Assembly: GCA_022457155.1 (NCBI GenBank)
Contig: JAJGOT010000287.1
Coordinates: 1,035,605 to 1,099,604, forward strand
DNA length: 64,000 nt
Direction of reading: 5' to 3'
Source: Cladopsammia gracilis
Taxonomy: Eukaryota > Cnidaria > Anthozoa > Scleractinia > Dendrophylliidae
Part shown: positions 61,806 to 64,000 of the stretch, piece after piece
How positions within the stretch are numbered: the stretch's first letter is position 1
How the letters are laid out: each line of letters opens with the position of its first letter
Notes under the pieces: model-generated
The model's database searches: none
What the model was told of the DNA's origin: nothing
Seen by the model: only the letters and a program-made list of their open reading frames with translations
Position numbers and translations under genes: made by a program

Positions 61806-62195
61806 AACCTTAGTCAGGATCAAGATTGGGAAATTGATCCTGATCAAGTTTGAGAAATTGATCCTGATCCAGTAAACCTTTGTCACGCATGGAGTGACAA
61901 TTGCTTTCTTTTGGCTGTCGACGCAGTTCTCTTTCGGGGTTTCGCTACTTTCAGGTAGCAACAAACTGTACCGTAGACGGGCCGATAATTATATATAATA
62001 AAATTGCTACAAATGTGAAAATATTAACACTAAAATACATACACACTTCATACCAAGATCGTTCGTGAACAAAGTAAATACGACCATAAAATTGGATATT
62101 TTAACTCAAAATTTGAAAGGAAATAAAGTACCGTACAACGGTAGTCAGCAGTAGAATCAAGCCAGTTTTGTAAGGAGTTTGCCTTTTAGGGAAAA
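61806..62195. other. Repeat-derived spacer
   Basis: GATCCTGATC-type words repeat at 61820-61870. A further segment B begins at about 62160 and is cut by the next element. Confidence 0.4.
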
Positions 62196-62436
62196 TACCT
62201 TATTATCACTTATTTTTGCGCGACTTTAATTTCGCGAATTTGGAATAGAAATATTCGCGGGACTAAACTTTCGCGATTTTAACGAATCACCGTTTTTCAA
62301 GGTAATTAAATTTCGCGAATCAAGTAACCGGTGCTCGTTTTTTAAACTTCCATTTCTGTATTTTATTTAACCATAACGAAATAGAAACGCAACAAGCAAC
62401 TGGCCGAAATGTTACAATGTCAGCAACATAGTAACA

Positions 62437-62616
62437 TCTTTTAAAAGTACACTGATATAAGCAACCGAGGCACTATTTAACTCGCCACTTGTGCAAGGGG
62501 GGCTGGAAATTCCAGTGAAATTGCTTGATTGCGGAGATCGACGTTTCTGAAAAGAATGAAGCCATCATGAAGAGGCTAAAGCAGAACTATGGAATGTGCG
62601 CAATAGAAATTAATAA

Positions 62617-62665
<49 letters not shown>

Positions 62666-63007
62666 CATAACAAATTGACTCAGCAATATTGCTGGAAATG
62701 ACACTGGCCCTGGTCAAGTGGCAACAAGCCACCTTAGATCCCAAGGACTCTTCGGAGGATTCTTGCAGTCCCTAACAAAACCGTCTTTTGGATAGTTACT
62801 GATCTTGTCCGCACACCAATCTGTTCCTCTTTTAAAAGTACACTGATATAAGCAACCGAGGCACTATTTAACTCGCCACTTGTGCAAGGGGGGCTGGAAA
62901 TTCCAGTGAAATTGCTTGATTGCGGAGATCGACGTTTCTGAAAAGAATGAAGCCATCATGAAGAGGCTAAAGCAGAACTATGGAATGTGCGCAATAGAAA
63001 TTAATAA

Positions 63008-63050
<43 letters not shown>

Positions 63051-63212
63051 CATAACAAATTGACTCAGCAATATTGCTGGAAATGACACTGGCCCTGGTC
63101 AAGTGGCAACAAGCCACCTTAGATCCCAAGGACTCTTCGGAGGATTCTTGCAGTCCCTAACAAAACCGTCTTTTGGATAGTTACTGATCTTGTCCGCACA
63201 CCAATCTGTTCC
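62437..63212. repeat. Tandem duplication of a roughly 390-bp unit
   Basis: Copy 1 is 62437-62827 (391 bp) and copy 2 is 62828-63212 (385 bp). By eye they are identical apart from the length of the internal (ATT)n tract. Each copy holds the 3' end of a minus-strand LINE and its (ATT)n tail. A recent duplication or an assembly artefact is possible. Confidence 0.9.
62611..62662. repeat. (ATT)n microsatellite / LINE tail, copy 1
   Basis: About 17 ATT units at the 3' end of the minus-strand LINE fragment. The second copy is at about 63007-63049. Confidence 0.9.
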
Positions 63213-63440
63213 AGGTTGCCTCCCAATCATCTGGGGATGGTTCCCAATACTCCAATAACAACTGGGACTACTTTCACCGACTTCAGTTTCCATAAGGTCT
63301 TAATCTCAATCGCCAAGTCACTGTACTTTTAAATCTTTTCATCTTCCTTGGTTTCCACCCTACTGTCCCCAGGGCATGCAACATCAATAATTTGACACTC
63401 CCTCTTTTTCTTATGCACAATGACAATGTCCGGGCGATTA
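63065..63440 (-). mobile_element. LINE fragment with restriction-like endonuclease C-terminus
   Basis: On the minus strand the frame reads RPDIVIVHKKKRECQIIDVA then CPGDSRVETKEDEKI, stop, KYSDLAIEIKTLWKLKS and VKVVPVVIGVLGTIPR, stop, with TGA at 63067-63065. The PD ... D spacing with a following Lys-rich helix is that of the PD-(D/E)XK endonuclease downstream of RT in R2/CRE-like LINEs. The RT part is missing and at least two in-frame stops are present. An (ATT)n tract follows as a 3' tail. Confidence 0.6.
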
Positions 63441-63448
63441 TGTTGTAT

Positions 63449-63514
63449 ATTATTATTATATTATTATATTATTATTATTAATATATTATTATTATTATTA
63501 TTATTATTATTATG
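63449..63514. repeat. (ATT)n microsatellite
   Basis: Interrupted ATT/TTA repeats between the LINE fragment and the acidic coding remnant. Confidence 0.9.
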
Positions 63515-63809
63515 CCGATGGCAAATTTGAAGACAGTACTGAGGAAGTGTTACAGGAGCTAATTCTGCAAGATGAGTCAGATGATGAGGAATAAGGACAC
63601 GCATTGAACTGAAATTTGAGCCCTCCTACTCGTATATGTAAACTCCCAGCAGACGGAAAACTTAAATAGAGGATTTTATACAGGTCACTAAATTTCGCGT
63701 CTTGAATTTTCGCGGCACCTGTTTTTCGCGGGACTTTAATTTCGCGAAATTTTTTAAATCGCATAAATCGCGAAAATTAAGTCTCGCGAAAATAAGTGAT
63801 AATAAGGTA

Positions 63810-64000
63810 GTTGCCCTTTCAAAGTTTTTCAGGGGGGAGGGGAAGGGTGGTATTTTTGAAACACAGCAGGTTTGTTAGGCCCGCAATGTGTGCAGAGAAC
63901 AGGTCCCAAATTTGGTTGCGGTCTCTGGAGTCCTGATTGTTTTTCTTTGCAGCCCCGGAGCCCAGTTCTTTTTATATCCGAACAATGTCTGGAACCCGGG
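63810..64000. other. Right edge of window, nothing recognised
   Basis: The remaining bases resume the interrupted mosaic repeat (CAAAGTTTTTCAG) and then enter unknown sequence. Confidence 0.35.

Larger units (their letters stand above)
62196..63809. mobile_element. TA-flanked DNA transposon, 1.6 kb, with nested repeats
   Basis: TA then CCTTATTATCACTTATTTTTGCG; right end TTTTCGCGAGACTTAA-type complement (CGCGAAAATAAGTGATAATAAGG) then TA. Sub-terminal TTTCGCG / CGCGAAA words abound. It interrupts mosaic segment B: removal rejoins AGGGAAAATA to GTTGCCCTTTCAAAG. Near the right end 63513-63594 is an open stretch reading FEDSTEEVLQELILQDESDD then a stop, which could be an acidic transposase C-terminus of pogo/mariner type. 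Confidence 0.65.

Overview
The window is eukaryotic nuclear DNA from an animal, most likely an anthozoan cnidarian such as a stony coral (inference). The reasons are AT-rich DNA, small GT-AG exons in long introns, two complete animal-type genes (a TMEM229B-like membrane protein and a BTB-BACK-Kelch protein), CR1-like and DIRS/Ngaro-like retroelements, tRNA-derived SINEs, and very many palindromic MITEs. There is no operon, CRISPR array or other prokaryotic feature.

Host genes. (1) 2029-2490 (+): single-exon TMEM229B-like protein. (2) 9567-13277 (-): a small three-exon gene assembled here by splice phase, predicted 114 aa, probably a beta-barrel protein of unknown function. (3) 17164-36064 (+): a nine-exon gene for a PLP-dependent Cys/Met-metabolism enzyme (cystathionine gamma-lyase / methionine gamma-lyase fold). 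Exon lengths and phases join without a gap into 399 codons plus stop bookkeeping (400 codons in all), with the PLP lysine at residue 212. Its introns are filled with mobile DNA, including a 5.9 kb DIRS/Ngaro-like element in intron 5. (4) 57063-58850 (-): intronless 595-aa KLHL-type protein whose last eight codons and stop lie inside a mariner-like MITE.

Mobile DNA. 24.8-30.7 kb holds a tyrosine-recombinase retroelement with A1-ORFs-B1-A2-B2 split direct repeats. 41.1-47.3 kb holds a CR1-like LINE (coiled-coil plus SGNH ORF1; endonuclease plus RT ORF2), broken by frameshifts, a stop and a 0.9 kb insertion. 48.0-53.4 kb is a dead DDE integrase-core gene interrupted by three DNA transposons whose target-site duplications can be read (TCA, TA, CTGTG). 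31-41 kb and 60-62 kb hold copies of one mosaic repeat family. 62.2-63.8 kb is a TA-flanked element containing a tandem duplication and a LINE fragment with a restriction-like endonuclease.

The observation most worth testing is a candidate type I hammerhead ribozyme at 59588-59632 (-), inside a 368-bp inverted-repeat element flanked by a 12-bp direct repeat. Second are the insertion stratigraphy of the integrase pseudogene and the MITE-supplied C-terminus of the Kelch gene. Everything here was read by eye; no database search was possible.
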